From: Flavobacterium gyeonganense
Lineage (GTDB): Bacteria > Bacteroidota > Bacteroidia > Flavobacteriales > Flavobacteriaceae
NCBI RefSeq assembly: GCF_029625295.1
Contig: NZ_CP121112.1
Coordinates: 620,001 to 684,000, forward strand
Direction: 5' to 3'
Length of the DNA stretch: 64,000 nucleotides
Below the pieces are notes generated by a model. The model was not told where the DNA came from. It saw only the letters and a list, made by a program, of their open reading frames with translations, and ran no database searches. The position numbers and the translations under genes were made by a program. Within the stretch, counting starts at the first letter, position 1, and each line of letters opens with the position of its first letter. Positions 25,072 to 34,550 of this stretch are shown here, piece after piece.

Positions 25072-26877
25072 ATGGCAGATACAATCCAAAAAAACGTGAC
25101 TCGTGGTGGTCAGTTTTTAGTTAAAGAAACAAAATGCGAGGACATCTTCACACCAGAAGATTTCTCTGAAGAGCAGTTAATGATGCGTGACTCTGTAAAA
25201 GAGTTCGTTGACAAAGAATTATGGGCGCATAAAGATCGTTTTGAGAAAAAAGATTACGCGTATACAGAATCATCTATGCGTAAAGCTGGTGAACTAGGAC
25301 TTCTTGGAGTAGCAGTTCCAGAAGAATACGGCGGATTAGGAATGGGATTTGTTTCTACAATGTTGGTTTGTGACTACATTTCTGGAGCAACAGGTTCATT
25401 CTCAACTGCTTTTGGCGCGCATACAGGAATTGGAACTATGCCAATTACACTTTATGGTACTGAAGAACAAAAGAAAAAATACGTTCCGAAATTAGCTTCT
25501 GGAGAATGGTTTGGAGCTTATTGCTTAACTGAACCAGGCGCAGGATCTGATGCGAACTCAGGAAAAACAAAAGCTGTTTTATCTGAAGACGGAACTCATT
25601 ATTTAATTACAGGTCAAAAAATGTGGATTTCGAATGCAGGTTTCTGCAGCGTTTTCATCGTTTTTGCTCGTATTGGTGATGATAAAAATATTACAGGTTT
25701 CATCGTAGAAAACGATCCTTCAAACGGAATTTCTATGAATGAAGAAGAACATAAATTAGGAATCCGTGCTTCTTCTACTCGTCAGGTTTTCTTCAACGAA
25801 ACAAAAGTTCCAGTTGAAAACATGTTATCTGAAAGAGGAAACGGTTTCAAAATTGCAATGAACGCGTTAAACGTTGGTCGTATTAAACTGGCTGCTGCTT
25901 GTTTAGATGCTCAAAGAAGAGTAACAACCGGAGCTGTAAAATATGCTAACGAAAGAATTCAGTTCAATACATCTATTTCATCTTTTGGAGCTATTCGTTC
26001 TAAATTAGCTGAAATGGCAACTAATGCTTACGCAGGAGAAAGTGCTTCTTACCGTGCTGCAAAAGACATCGAAGACAGAATCGCTGCTCGTGAAGCAGAA
26101 GGAACAAGTCATCAGGAAGCAGAATTGAAAGGTGTTGAAGAATATGCTATCGAGTGTTCTATCTTGAAAGTAGCCGTTTCTGAGGACGTTCAAAACTGTG
26201 CTGACGAAGGAATCCAGATTTTTGGTGGAATGGGATTCTCTGAAGATACTCCAATGGAAAGTGCCTGGAGAGATGCTCGTATCGCTCGTATCTACGAAGG
26301 TACAAATGAAATCAACAGAATGCTTTCTGTGGGTATGTTGATCAAAAAAGCAATGAAAGGACACGTTGATTTACTTGGACCAGCAATGAAAGTTCAAGAA
26401 GAATTAATGGGAATTCCATCGTTTGATACACCAGACTTCTCTGAATTATTTGCTGAAGAAAAAGTGATCGTAGCTAACTTGAAAAAAGTTTTCTTAATGG
26501 TTGCCGGAAGCGCTGTTCAAAAATACGGTCCTGATTTAGATTCTCATCAACAGTTATTAATGGCCGCTGCTGATATCTTAATCGAAATCTACATGGCTGA
26601 GAGTACAATCTTGAGAACTGAGAAATTAGCTAAATCTCAAGGCGAAGATAAAGTTCAGGAGCAAATCGCTATGGCAAAATTATACTTGTACAAAGCTGTA
26701 GATATTGTAAACTTGAGAGGAAAAGAAGGAATCGCTTCTTTCTCTGAAGGTGATGAACAACGTATGATGTTAATGGGACTTAAACGTTTTACAAAATACA
26801 CTAATCTTCCAAACGTAGTAGCATTGAGAGAAAAAATCGCAGAAAAATTAGTTGCAGAAAATTCATACTGCTTCTAG
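25072..26877 (+). CDS. Acyl-CoA dehydrogenase
   Basis: The 601-residue protein shows the family motifs GAYCLTEPGAGSDANSGKT and GQKMWISNAGFCSVF. FGGMGFSEDTPMESAWRDAR follows, then IARIYEGTNEINRM near residue 415. A C-terminal extension of about 170 residues, as in the VLCAD/ACAD9-like group, is present. It is a FAD enzyme that makes trans-2-enoyl-CoA, the first step of beta-oxidation, and is common in this form in Bacteroidota. It completes the gene set with the upstream dehydrogenase/hydratase and thiolase, and ends in a strong terminator. Confidence 0.92.
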   Translation: MADTIQKNVTRGGQFLVKETKCEDIFTPEDFSEEQLMMRDSVKEFVDKELWAHKDRFEKKDYAYTESSMRKAGELGLLGVAVPEEYGGLGMGFVSTMLVCDYISGATGSFSTAFGAHTGIGTMPITLYGTEEQKKKYVPKLASGEWFGAYCLTEPGAGSDANSGKTKAVLSEDGTHYLITGQKMWISNAGFCSVFIVFARIGDDKNITGFIVENDPSNGISMNEEEHKLGIRASSTRQVFFNETKVPVENMLSERGNGFKIAMNALNVGRIKLAAACLDAQRRVTTGAVKYANERIQFNTSISSFGAIRSKLAEMATNAYAGESASYRAAKDIEDRIAAREAEGTSHQEAELKGVEEYAIECSILKVAVSEDVQNCADEGIQIFGGMGFSEDTPMESAWRDARIARIYEGTNEINRMLSVGMLIKKAMKGHVDLLGPAMKVQEELMGIPSFDTPDFSELFAEEKVIVANLKKVFLMVAGSAVQKYGPDLDSHQQLLMAAADILIEIYMAESTILRTEKLAKSQGEDKVQEQIAMAKLYLYKAVDIVNLRGKEGIASFSEGDEQRMMLMGLKRFTKYTNLPNVVALREKIAEKLVAENSYCF

Positions 26878-26907
26878 TTTAAAATACTTTTTAGGTTTTA
26901 ATTTGTT

Positions 26908-26943
26908 AAAGCCGCATTTGTCCCGAAACAAATGCGGCTTTCT
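26908..26943 (+). terminator. Strong hairpin terminator after the acyl-CoA dehydrogenase gene
   Basis: AAAGCCGCATTTGT and ACAAATGCGGCTTT form a 14-bp stem around CCCGAA. It lies between convergent genes and could stop transcription from both sides. Confidence 0.8.
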
Positions 26944-26981
26944 AAATTTACATACAGAAATAAAGTACTTGCTACAGGGAT

Positions 26982-27505
26982 TTATTTTTTAACTTCCTCT
27001 AATTTTGGCGTATCAATTTCTCCATCATAAGAAATTGACGCCCTATTATTGCTATTAACTGAAAGAGATGCCCCCCCATCTAAGAAAACAGTAAAAAAAA
27101 GATTGTAGAAATCATCTTTGCCTTTTACAGTTGCCTTTATATTATATGACTTTTTCTTTTTTTAATCACAATATTTTCAGGAACTCCTTCGAATTTTATT
27201 CCGCCATCACCTCCTCCGTATGGCACATTAAATCCACGCCCAAAAAAGGGCAGATCGCAGGTTGTTTTGGCTTCATTAAATTTCAAAAAATAACGATCGT
27301 AATCTAAATTTAAAAGTCTTCCGCCTTGTGGCATAACTTTTTGTGCTTCAAAAACAAAATTCTTTGAATTCATTAGAGATTCAATTTCTTTTTGTTTCTG
27401 TAGTTGCCTTTCAGCCTTAAGATCTTTTCTTGATTTTCTCTGTGCTGATCCGGGAATGGTTAAAAAGGACAATATTACTACTAATGCAAATAGTTTAGTT
27501 TTCAT
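26982..27505 (-). pseudogene. DUF4251-type exported protein, frameshifted at a 7-A run
   Basis: The N-terminus is a signal peptide (MKTKLFALVVILSFLTIPGSA, then QRKS), followed by a coiled basic stretch. The DUF4251-like core SKNFVFEAQKVMPQGGRLLN and GGGDGGIKFEG comes next. The frame stops early after ENIVIKKRK. Adding one base to the 7-base run 27157-27163 continues it as KKKSYNIKATVKGKDDFYNL and on to a TAA at 26984-26982, about 174 residues, the usual family size. A periplasmic or outer-membrane-associated protein of unknown function. The break follows the window's homopolymer pattern. Confidence 0.7.
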
Positions 27506-27534
27506 AAATTATATATTAATAGTTTAAATATTTT

Positions 27535-27966
27535 TTACTTTTTTGTAAATCGCATCGTTGCAATATTACCAGAAATAAGATTTAAAGTTTTTCCATCATC
27601 AGTAATACTATAGGAAGTTACTTTTGACAAAGTGTTCATAAAAACCTGTTCACCCTGCCCGTCCAGACACATCATTTTTGTTGATACCATCGGCTGTGTA
27701 AAATCAATCTTATTTTCTGTTGCTACAAGTTTTCCAATATAGGAATTACAACTATTATTACCAGAAACCATTTTTTCTTTTGTATTGAAGTTTATTGTCG
27801 GTTTTTTATTTGGATATAAACCATCAAATGCAATTCGTGGCCCGGATATGTAATTAAGTTCCCAGTTGCCTTCTAATTTAGAAATAGTATTCTTATTGCA
27901 TTTAAAAATATTACATGAAATTAAAAGGAAACTAAATAAAACAAGGGTAGAAACGTTCTTCATCAT
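27535..27966 (-). CDS. META-domain (HslJ-like) lipoprotein
   Basis: The 143-residue protein starts with a lipoprotein signal (TLVLFSFLLISCNIFKC, lipid-accepting Cys near residue 18). The META domain follows: LEGNWELNYISG, KPTINFNTKEKMVSGNNSCN and MMCLDGQGEQVFMNTLSKV. The family is implicated in envelope stress or motility and has no established enzyme activity. It lies 30 nt upstream of the DUF4251 gene on the same strand and is probably co-transcribed with it. Confidence 0.85.
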   Translation of the reverse strand: MMKNVSTLVLFSFLLISCNIFKCNKNTISKLEGNWELNYISGPRIAFDGLYPNKKPTINFNTKEKMVSGNNSCNSYIGKLVATENKIDFTQPMVSTKMMCLDGQGEQVFMNTLSKVTSYSITDDGKTLNLISGNIATMRFTKK

Positions 27967-28170
27967 AAATTTTAAGTTTTTAATATATTCCAGATATAAT
28001 TATATTTTTTTATTAAAAAACATATCTAAATTAAGGATTTTTTTGAGCATTATATCAAAAAACAAACTTAAATTACATTGAATAGTTTTAGTTTTTTTTA
28101 ACGTTAGGTCCTAAAGAATATCAACTGTTTTATGTTAAATTTACTTAATGTATAATTTAAAAACTCACTC

Positions 28171-28698
28171 ATGAAAAAAATAATTGTTTCCTTCGCAATA
28201 ATTACAGCCTTAATTATTGGTTGTAAGACTAGTACAAAATCAAACGATGCAAAAACTTTAACTGTCAATTTAGAACCAAAAAGCAATAGTACAGTTACAG
28301 GAACTGCTACTTTTACAGAAAAGAATGGCAAAGTAACTTTTACAGCAAAAATAGCCGGTTTACAGCCAGGTGTTCATGCTATACACATTCATGAAAAATC
28401 GGATTGTTCTGCTGCTGACGGAAGTTCTGCAGGCGGTCACTGGAATCCAACTTTTAAAAAACATGGAAAATGGGGAGTTGGTGAATACCATAAAGGAGAT
28501 ATTGGCAATTTTACTGCAGATGCAAACGGCAATGGCACTATCACTTTGACAACAGACGAATGGGCTATTGGAGGTGATGACGAAACTAAAAATATCTTAG
28601 GGAAGGGACTAATCGTGCATCAGGGAGCGGATGATTTTACAACTCAGCCTACAGGAAATGCAGGAGGCAGGGTTGCTTGTGCCGGAATCATCAAATAA
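28171..28698 (+). CDS. sodC: Cu/Zn superoxide dismutase, lipoprotein
   Basis: The 175-residue protein has a lipoprotein signal (SFAIITALIIGCKTS, Cys near residue 17) and the SodC metal-site series AIHIHEKSDCSAADG, GGHWNPTFKKHG, GVGEYHKGDIGNF and HQGADDFTTQP, then GNAGGRVACAGII. It dismutates superoxide in the periplasm or at the outer membrane. Length is that of bacterial SodC. A terminator follows directly, so it is a single-gene unit. Confidence 0.92.
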   Translation: MKKIIVSFAIITALIIGCKTSTKSNDAKTLTVNLEPKSNSTVTGTATFTEKNGKVTFTAKIAGLQPGVHAIHIHEKSDCSAADGSSAGGHWNPTFKKHGKWGVGEYHKGDIGNFTADANGNGTITLTTDEWAIGGDDETKNILGKGLIVHQGADDFTTQPTGNAGGRVACAGIIK

Positions 28699-28719
28699 TA
28701 TAAAAACATAATACATATG

Positions 28720-28758
28720 ATAACCACTATTTTCTAAAAAATCTAGTGGTTATTTTTA
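28720..28758 (+). terminator. Terminator after sodC
   Basis: ATAACCACTA pairs with TAGTGGTTAT and is followed by a T-rich tail (TTTTTATT), 22 nt past the sodC stop. Confidence 0.75.
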
Positions 28759-28818
28759 TTTAAAATATAATCTTCACATAAGAAAAAGATATAGATTTGT
28801 ATCCTCAAATTCAACTTA

Positions 28819-30021
28819 ATGATTAACCCATCGGCACCAGGCTGGATAGATAAGTTTTTTAATGAACAAAAGTTTTCAGAAGCAATTCCTTTTGAAACAG
28901 CTGACTCGTTTTACTACAAGGTCAGGGAAACCGGTTTCATTTACGGTCACATCATTTCTATCGATAGCCAGGTTCCTATTACAATAAAAGGCTGGTTTAA
29001 AACCGAAATTTCAAAAACTGCTTTATTAAACACTTTATATCATGTTTTCTGCTTAGAAAAAAGAAATTCTGAACCAGCTAACTTCCTATCAGAAGTTTTG
29101 AAATTTTATAAAGAAATGAATCCGGAAGGGTTCAGTTTATTTAAAATGCTGCTTCCAAAAGATACGCCTGCACTTTCACTGGAAAACATAATTGATCAAA
29201 GGGTACAAACCAATGACAGCATCATCAGTAAAAACTTCTCACATTTAGTAACTAATGCGCTTTTGTTTATTGATGTACTTGCTTTTAGGAAATATTTAGA
29301 ACAAGGAGAAATCCCGGAAAAATATCTCAAAAGAATTGAAGAAACTGTTTTAGGAATTGTAGGTTTAGCATTAAAAACCAAGACCGTAAAATCACAGTAC
29401 GACGATTTATTAATTAAACTTTTTGAAGGTTCTATACGATATTCTAAATTCTCAAAAGTAACCGTAGATACTTTAGAAACTTTAAATCTTGATTATTTCA
29501 AAAACAAACTGGAACAATATTATTTAATAGATATGGCCGGAATGGCTTTATGGAGTGACGGTGTTGTTGAGAATGAAGAAGCATACTTTTTATATTCATT
29601 AGGATCCATGATGAATGTATCAGATGAATTTGTAACTAATAGCATTAAAACTACTAATGCATTTATAACAACCCATAAAAGCAAAATACCATATTTCAAT
29701 TATTCGAATCCGGTAAAGCATTTCTATGATCAGATGACGCATATGGTCGTAAAACTGATTATTAGAAACAAAAACAGGTTAGTCAAGGAAATCGTTCAAA
29801 GCAAAGAATTAATGATTCTTTTGGCCTATTCTACAACAAGGGATTTAGATGCCAAAGAAAAGAAAAAGGTAAAAAAACAGCTTTTAGACATCTGCAAGAC
29901 GATTCCATCACTTACGATCTTTTTACTTCCCGGGGGCAGTTTGCTATTACCTATTTTAATAAAATTTATTCCTACAATGCTGCCGTCAGCTTTTAATGAA
30001 AATCTGGACGAAAATGAATAA
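28819..30021 (+). CDS. LETM1-related protein (biofilm-associated annotation)
   Basis: The 400-residue protein has no signal peptide and ends with a LETM1-like segment: KQLLDICKTIPSLTIFLLPG, then GSLLLPILIKFIPTMLPSAF, a hydrophobic hairpin near residues 365-392. I recall the same protein in Flavobacteriaceae under the name LETM1-related biofilm-associated protein. The middle contains a TerB-like acidic stretch (MAGMALWSDGVVENEEAYFLYSLGSM). Biochemical function is unknown. A hairpin terminator overlaps its stop codon. Confidence 0.75.
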   Translation: MINPSAPGWIDKFFNEQKFSEAIPFETADSFYYKVRETGFIYGHIISIDSQVPITIKGWFKTEISKTALLNTLYHVFCLEKRNSEPANFLSEVLKFYKEMNPEGFSLFKMLLPKDTPALSLENIIDQRVQTNDSIISKNFSHLVTNALLFIDVLAFRKYLEQGEIPEKYLKRIEETVLGIVGLALKTKTVKSQYDDLLIKLFEGSIRYSKFSKVTVDTLETLNLDYFKNKLEQYYLIDMAGMALWSDGVVENEEAYFLYSLGSMMNVSDEFVTNSIKTTNAFITTHKSKIPYFNYSNPVKHFYDQMTHMVVKLIIRNKNRLVKEIVQSKELMILLAYSTTRDLDAKEKKKVKKQLLDICKTIPSLTIFLLPGGSLLLPILIKFIPTMLPSAFNENLDENE

Positions 30022-30046
30022 AAAATCGCCTAATTGGCGATTTTTT
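30019..30046 (+). terminator. Bidirectional hairpin terminator
   Basis: AAAAATCGCC-TAATT-GGCGATTTTTT lies between the LETM1-related gene and the convergent carbonic anhydrase gene, with A/T tracts suited to both directions. Confidence 0.75.
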
Positions 30047-30060
30047 ATTCAGCTTTAAGA

Positions 30061-30696
30061 TTATAAATCGAGCTGGTAAACCTGATCCAGTTCTTCATTT
30101 GAACTGATTGTTACATTCAAATCTGTTACAAAACCTGAATTCAAGCCATAAACCCAGCCATGAACCATCAAATCCTGGCCATTTTTCCATGCTCCCTGAA
30201 CGATAGAAGTTTTAGCTAAGTTATAAACCTGCTCTTTGGCATTTATTTCTACAAATGCATTAAAACGTTCATCTTCATCTTCAATAGAATTCAGGTACTT
30301 GTCATGTAATCGGTATTCATCTTTAATGTGACGAAGCCAGTTATCTATGATACCTACAGACTGGTTACCCATTGCTGCTTTTACACCACCGCATCCATAA
30401 TGTCCACAAACGATAATATGTTTAATTTTCAAAACATTTACCGCATAATCCAGAACACTCAGCATATTCATATCAGAATGCACTACCATATTAGCAATGT
30501 TTCTGTGTACAAAAACTTCACCTGGTTTTGCTCCAACAATTTCGTTTGCAGGAACACGACTGTCGGAACATCCAATCCATAACAATGGCGGCTGCTGCCC
30601 TTTAGCTAAATCAGCAAAATAGTTAGGGTCTTTTGCTAATGAAGTTTCAACCCACTTTTTATTATTTTCTAATAGCTGTTTATAAAACTCTCTCAT
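30061..30696 (-). CDS. can: Beta-carbonic anhydrase
   Basis: I chose the ATG at 30696 (MREFYKQLLENNKKWVE), the usual family start, instead of an in-frame ATG 60 nt upstream. The 211-residue protein shows the zinc-site motifs IGCSDSRVP and VCGHYGCGGVKAAM and the family end GWVYGLNSG. It interconverts CO2 and bicarbonate in the cytoplasm. It follows the SulP transporter gene on the same strand by about 90 nt; together they form a bicarbonate uptake and hydration pair, a common combination. Confidence 0.92.
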   Translation of the reverse strand: MREFYKQLLENNKKWVETSLAKDPNYFADLAKGQQPPLLWIGCSDSRVPANEIVGAKPGEVFVHRNIANMVVHSDMNMLSVLDYAVNVLKIKHIIVCGHYGCGGVKAAMGNQSVGIIDNWLRHIKDEYRLHDKYLNSIEDEDERFNAFVEINAKEQVYNLAKTSIVQGAWKNGQDLMVHGWVYGLNSGFVTDLNVTISSNEELDQVYQLDL

Positions 30697-30789
30697 CTTT
30701 TTATTTGTTTGAATGGTATTTCTATGTAAAGTTACCTGATTTTTAAAGGTTTTCAAGTCATAGAACCATTTAAATTTATTTTATTTGTT

Positions 30790-32439
30790 TTAAAAATCTT
30801 CTTTTACTTCTTGTTTTTTAACCAATGCCCTTTTAGCCACATCATAGTAATGTTCAATAGAAACATGGTTATTATTTTCAGGCGTATTCTCTAACTCATA
30901 AGCTTCTTTAAAGCCTTTAAGCTTCACTTTAATATTTTCGTCAATAGCACGGGTTTCCTTAAACTCACGAATCAAATCAAGTACATCATGCGCAATATAC
31001 TCTGTATCATGGGCATTAATTATTACTTTAGAATTTTCCGGAATATCATTTAGAGTCTGTTTTATAGCAGCTTTATTCAAAAAGGAAACTTCCTGAGCTA
31101 AATCGATGTGAATAATATCGCCATCTTCATATTCTTCTTTTTTGAAGTTGTATGCTCTCTTCAGGTTTCCTCTTAATACAAAGATGATACTAATTATAAT
31201 TCCCAACGCAACACCTTTCAGCAAATCTGTAGCGACAACAAAGACTAATGTTGCTATAAAAGGGATAAACTGGTATTTTCCTTTTTCCCAGAAATGCATG
31301 AAAGTTGCCGGTTTTGCTAATTTATATCCAACCAAAATCAGGACAGTTGCCAAAGTAGCCAATGGAATTTTATTTAATACTACCGGAATTGACAGTACAC
31401 TGATTAATAAAAGAACTCCATGAATTATAGTTGACATTTTAGATTTAGCACCAGCATTGTTGTTTGCAGATGACCTGACCACTACTGATGTCATTGGCAA
31501 ACCTCCTAAAAGTGCGCTCGCCATATTTCCTAATCCCTGCGCTTTAAGCTCGACATTTGTATTTGTATATCGTTTCTGAACATCCATCCTGTCTGAAGCT
31601 TCAATACACAATAATGTCTCAATAGAAGCAACTATAGCAATTGTAATACCTACAACCCAAACTTGTGGATTTGTTACGGCTGCAAAATTTGGCGTAATAA
31701 TAATCGATTTAAAGTCCTCAAAAGATTTTGGAACTGGCAACGAAACTAAATGTTCTTTTCCAATAGCAAGTGAACTTCCTGAAGATGTAAAAAATTCATT
31801 CAGAACAACTCCTAAAATTACAGCTACCAGAGCTCCTGGAACTAATTTTAATCTTTTTAAAAAAGGAACTTTGTCCCATGAAATCAAGATAACCAATGAT
31901 ATCAGTGAGATTACTACGGCTCCTAATTGAATATGATTAATTACGTCAAATAAAAATGAAAAAGAATTACTTCCGTCATTTTGAACAAAAGCCTGATCAC
32001 CCTCAAAATCAGCATCATAACCAAAAGCGTGTGGAATTTGTTTCAGGATTATAATAATTCCGATACCTGCCAGCATCCCTTCGATTACGTTAGTCGGAAA
32101 ATAATTCGAAATACTACCTGCCTTTAAAAACCCTAATGCTAACTGAATTACACCCGCTATAAAAACAGAAAGTAAAAACACATCAAAAGCACCAAAATCA
32201 GTAATAGCCGTTAATACAATTGCTGTCAGTCCTGCTGCAGGTCCGGAAACGCTGATATGTGACTGGCTTAAATAACCTACTACGATTCCGCCAATAACAC
32301 CTGCAATAATTCCTGAAAATAAAGGTGCACCCGAAGCCATTGCTATACCTAAACACAATGGAAGAGCCACCAGAAAAACCACTAAACCTGAAGCGAAGTC
32401 AGATTTGAGGTTGGCAAAAAGATTAATTTTTTTTGTCAT
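30790..32439 (-). CDS. SulP-family anion (probably bicarbonate) transporter
   Basis: The 549-residue protein has 10-12 hydrophobic segments, the SulP N-terminal motif GLVVFLVALPLCLGIAMASG and SVSGPAAGLTAIV, the conserved VASIETLLCIEASDRMD, and a C-terminal STAS-like domain from about residue 430 (IDLAQEVSFLNKAAIKQTLN). SulP proteins import sulfate or bicarbonate. Placement directly before beta-carbonic anhydrase favours bicarbonate. Substrate is inferred from context. Confidence 0.88.
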   Translation of the reverse strand: MTKKINLFANLKSDFASGLVVFLVALPLCLGIAMASGAPLFSGIIAGVIGGIVVGYLSQSHISVSGPAAGLTAIVLTAITDFGAFDVFLLSVFIAGVIQLALGFLKAGSISNYFPTNVIEGMLAGIGIIIILKQIPHAFGYDADFEGDQAFVQNDGSNSFSFLFDVINHIQLGAVVISLISLVILISWDKVPFLKRLKLVPGALVAVILGVVLNEFFTSSGSSLAIGKEHLVSLPVPKSFEDFKSIIITPNFAAVTNPQVWVVGITIAIVASIETLLCIEASDRMDVQKRYTNTNVELKAQGLGNMASALLGGLPMTSVVVRSSANNNAGAKSKMSTIIHGVLLLISVLSIPVVLNKIPLATLATVLILVGYKLAKPATFMHFWEKGKYQFIPFIATLVFVVATDLLKGVALGIIISIIFVLRGNLKRAYNFKKEEYEDGDIIHIDLAQEVSFLNKAAIKQTLNDIPENSKVIINAHDTEYIAHDVLDLIREFKETRAIDENIKVKLKGFKEAYELENTPENNNHVSIEHYYDVAKRALVKKQEVKEDF

Positions 32440-32515
32440 GATATAATACTAAAATAATGTATAAAAAATCTACTGCATTTATATAAATACAGTTGGTTCA
32501 AAATAATCGGAAGTA

Positions 32516-32800
32516 TTATACGAAGTTTGGGGGTGGTGCAAAAATGCTTGGAGAAATATTGTCAAGTTTTACAATATTTCCTGATACTATAATTTTTGAT
32601 TCTGTGAAAACAGGCATTGTCAATTCATGATCAACAGCGTCAGCATAAACTGCTGCCTTAATTTCTTTATGAGATTTTTCTTCTTCAGAAATATTGATTG
32701 TTATAGCCGCGTTATTGCTTTTCTTTATCATGGCCACAATTGTTGGGGTTGATAAGAAGGCGATAAATATGAATAATAATATGCGGGCTACTAATTTCAT
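32516..32800 (-). CDS. Small exported hypothetical protein
   Basis: The 94-residue protein begins with a signal or anchor segment (MKLVARILLFIFIAFLSTPT) and ends PSIFAPPPNFV. The mature part is short, with an acidic/basic SEEEKSHKEIK stretch. I do not recognise a family. It lies 76 nt upstream of the SulP gene on the same strand and may belong to that unit. Confidence 0.7.
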   Translation of the reverse strand: MKLVARILLFIFIAFLSTPTIVAMIKKSNNAAITINISEEEKSHKEIKAAVYADAVDHELTMPVFTESKIIVSGNIVKLDNISPSIFAPPPNFV

Positions 32801-32933
32801 CTGAACAAAAATAATGTTATAGATGTAAAATCAAAGTGTCACGTTAAAATTTTTATAGAAATTTAACATTTATAAAAAAGCTGAATAATCGATCTTCGTT
32901 ACCCAGCCTTCTAAAATACTCACTAATAATGCT

Positions 32934-33413
32934 TTACAATTCCCCTTCAAGCCATGCATTCATCATCCAAATTGTTTTTTCCTGCTCGGAAATGAAATCA
33001 CTCATCATTGAATTAGTACCTTCATCATTGATCTCTCCAGATTGATTAAGAATATTTCTTTCAATTTTCAATAAATCAGATAATGAATTTACAATGAGCT
33101 GAACTGCTTTTTCATCGTTCGAAATATTCTTTCCAATTGTAAGTTTATTGTTTTTAATATAATCTTCGAAAGTATGCAATGGTGTTCCGCCAATTGTCAA
33201 AACTCTTTCGGCTATCATATCAATTTTTAATTGTGCATCAGTATACAATTCTTCAAATTTTACATGTAAATCGAAGAAACGTTTTCCTCTTATATTCCAA
33301 TGAATTCCTCTTAAATTCTGATAGTAAATCTGAAAGTTTGATAGCAGTACGTTCAATTCATTTACTACTAATTCTGATTCTTTAACGGGTAGTCCTAAAA
33401 TATTTGTTTTCAT
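32934..33413 (-). CDS. dps: Dps-type DNA-binding ferritin-like protein
   Basis: The 159-residue protein has the Dps ferroxidase-site sequence GIHWNIRGKRFFDLHVKFEE followed by LYTDAQLKIDMIAERVLTIG, and the C-terminal helix SDFISEQEKTIWMMNAWL. It stores iron and consumes peroxide, protecting DNA. It is divergent from oxyR across a 107-nt gap, the classic arrangement for peroxide-controlled expression. Confidence 0.92.
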   Translation of the reverse strand: MKTNILGLPVKESELVVNELNVLLSNFQIYYQNLRGIHWNIRGKRFFDLHVKFEELYTDAQLKIDMIAERVLTIGGTPLHTFEDYIKNNKLTIGKNISNDEKAVQLIVNSLSDLLKIERNILNQSGEINDEGTNSMMSDFISEQEKTIWMMNAWLEGEL

Positions 33414-33493
33414 CTTTATCTATTTTATAGTATGTTTTTTACAAATTTAAAATAAGTTGTTCCGAAAAAGCATAGTTAAAAATTATATTTTCT

Positions 33494-33501
33494 TATTTTT
33501 G
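33494..33501 (+). promoter_or_regulatory. -7 box of oxyR
   Basis: TATTTTTG matches TAnnTTTG, 20 nt before the oxyR ATG, in the intergenic region shared with dps. Confidence 0.45.
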
Positions 33502-33520
33502 CATCACAAAATACTATGAA

Positions 33521-34462
33521 ATGACTATTACTCAATTACAATATGTTTTAGCAGTGGCTGAACATAAAAATTTTACATTAGCTGCAGAAAAATGTTTCGT
33601 GACTCAGCCTACATTAAGTATGCAAATACAAAAAATTGAAGAAGAACTTAATATTTTAATTTTTGACAGAAGTAAAAAACCCATTCAGCTTACTGATATT
33701 GGCCAAAAAATTGTAAATCAGGCAAAGAATATTGTAAACGAAGCAAATCGTATCCAGGATATTGTAGAGCAGCAGAAAGGTTTTATTGGAGGGGAATTCC
33801 GTTTAGGGATAATCCCAACCATAATGCCTACACTTTTACCGATGTTTTTAAATAATTTTATAAAAAAATATCCAAAAGTAAAACTTTTGATTGAGGAGCT
33901 AAATACAGATGAGATCATTGTAAAATTAAAAAATGGCCATTTGGATGCTGCTATAGCCGCAACTCCTCTCGAGGATGAAAAAATCAAGGAAATCGTATTG
34001 TATTTTGAGCCTTTTGTCGCTTACATTCCTGAGCATCATTCTGTTTACCAAAAAGAAGAGATAGAAGTTTCTGATTTAAATATCAATGAAATTTTATTAT
34101 TACAAGACGGACATTGCTTTAGAGACGGGATCCTGAATTTGTGTAAAAACGCTACTGAAATCGAACAAAACAATTTCCAGATACAAAGTGGAAGTTTTGA
34201 GACCCTTATAAAATTAGCTGATGAAGGTTTGGGGACAACATTGCTTCCTTATCTTCATACCCTAGATTTAAAGGAATCTGACAAATTAAAACTGCGTAAT
34301 TTTAAAGAACCAAAACCTGCGCGTGAAGTGAGTTTAATTTACCCAAAAAGCGAATTAAAAATGCAGATCATTGATGCTTTAAGAAGTACAATTGCAGGTG
34401 TTGTAAAAGGAGCTATTGTTTTTCAGAACGTTCAAATCATTAGTCCTTTGCAAAAAAAATAG
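33521..34462 (+). CDS. oxyR: LysR-type peroxide regulator OxyR
   Basis: The 313-residue protein starts MTITQLQYVLAVAEHKNFTL, a LysR winged HTH with KCFVTQPTLSMQIQKIEEEL. The sensing region reads LLQDGHCFRDGILNLCKNAT; the two cysteines fall at residues 199 and 208, the same positions as the redox pair of E. coli OxyR. It activates peroxide-defence genes on disulfide formation. The divergent dps gene is its likely target. Confidence 0.92.
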   Translation: MTITQLQYVLAVAEHKNFTLAAEKCFVTQPTLSMQIQKIEEELNILIFDRSKKPIQLTDIGQKIVNQAKNIVNEANRIQDIVEQQKGFIGGEFRLGIIPTIMPTLLPMFLNNFIKKYPKVKLLIEELNTDEIIVKLKNGHLDAAIAATPLEDEKIKEIVLYFEPFVAYIPEHHSVYQKEEIEVSDLNINEILLLQDGHCFRDGILNLCKNATEIEQNNFQIQSGSFETLIKLADEGLGTTLLPYLHTLDLKESDKLKLRNFKEPKPAREVSLIYPKSELKMQIIDALRSTIAGVVKGAIVFQNVQIISPLQKK

Positions 34463-34493
34463 TTCGATTAATTCCATAATTAGTCTTAAAAAT

Positions 34494-34536
34494 AAAAAAT
34501 CGTATCCGGAGTTTTAATTCGAATACGATTTTTTAT
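34494..34536. terminator. Bidirectional terminator between oxyR and the pectin locus
   Basis: AAAAAATCGTAT and ATACGATTTTTT form a 12-bp stem with A/T tails on both sides, between convergent genes. Confidence 0.75.
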
Positions 34537-34550
34537 AATTTAATTGAAAT

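Noticed and set aside
28171..28698. Short reverse-strand ORFs across sodC, fad, transporter and uronate genes
   Set aside because: They are antisense or out-of-frame shadows of clearly recognised proteins.
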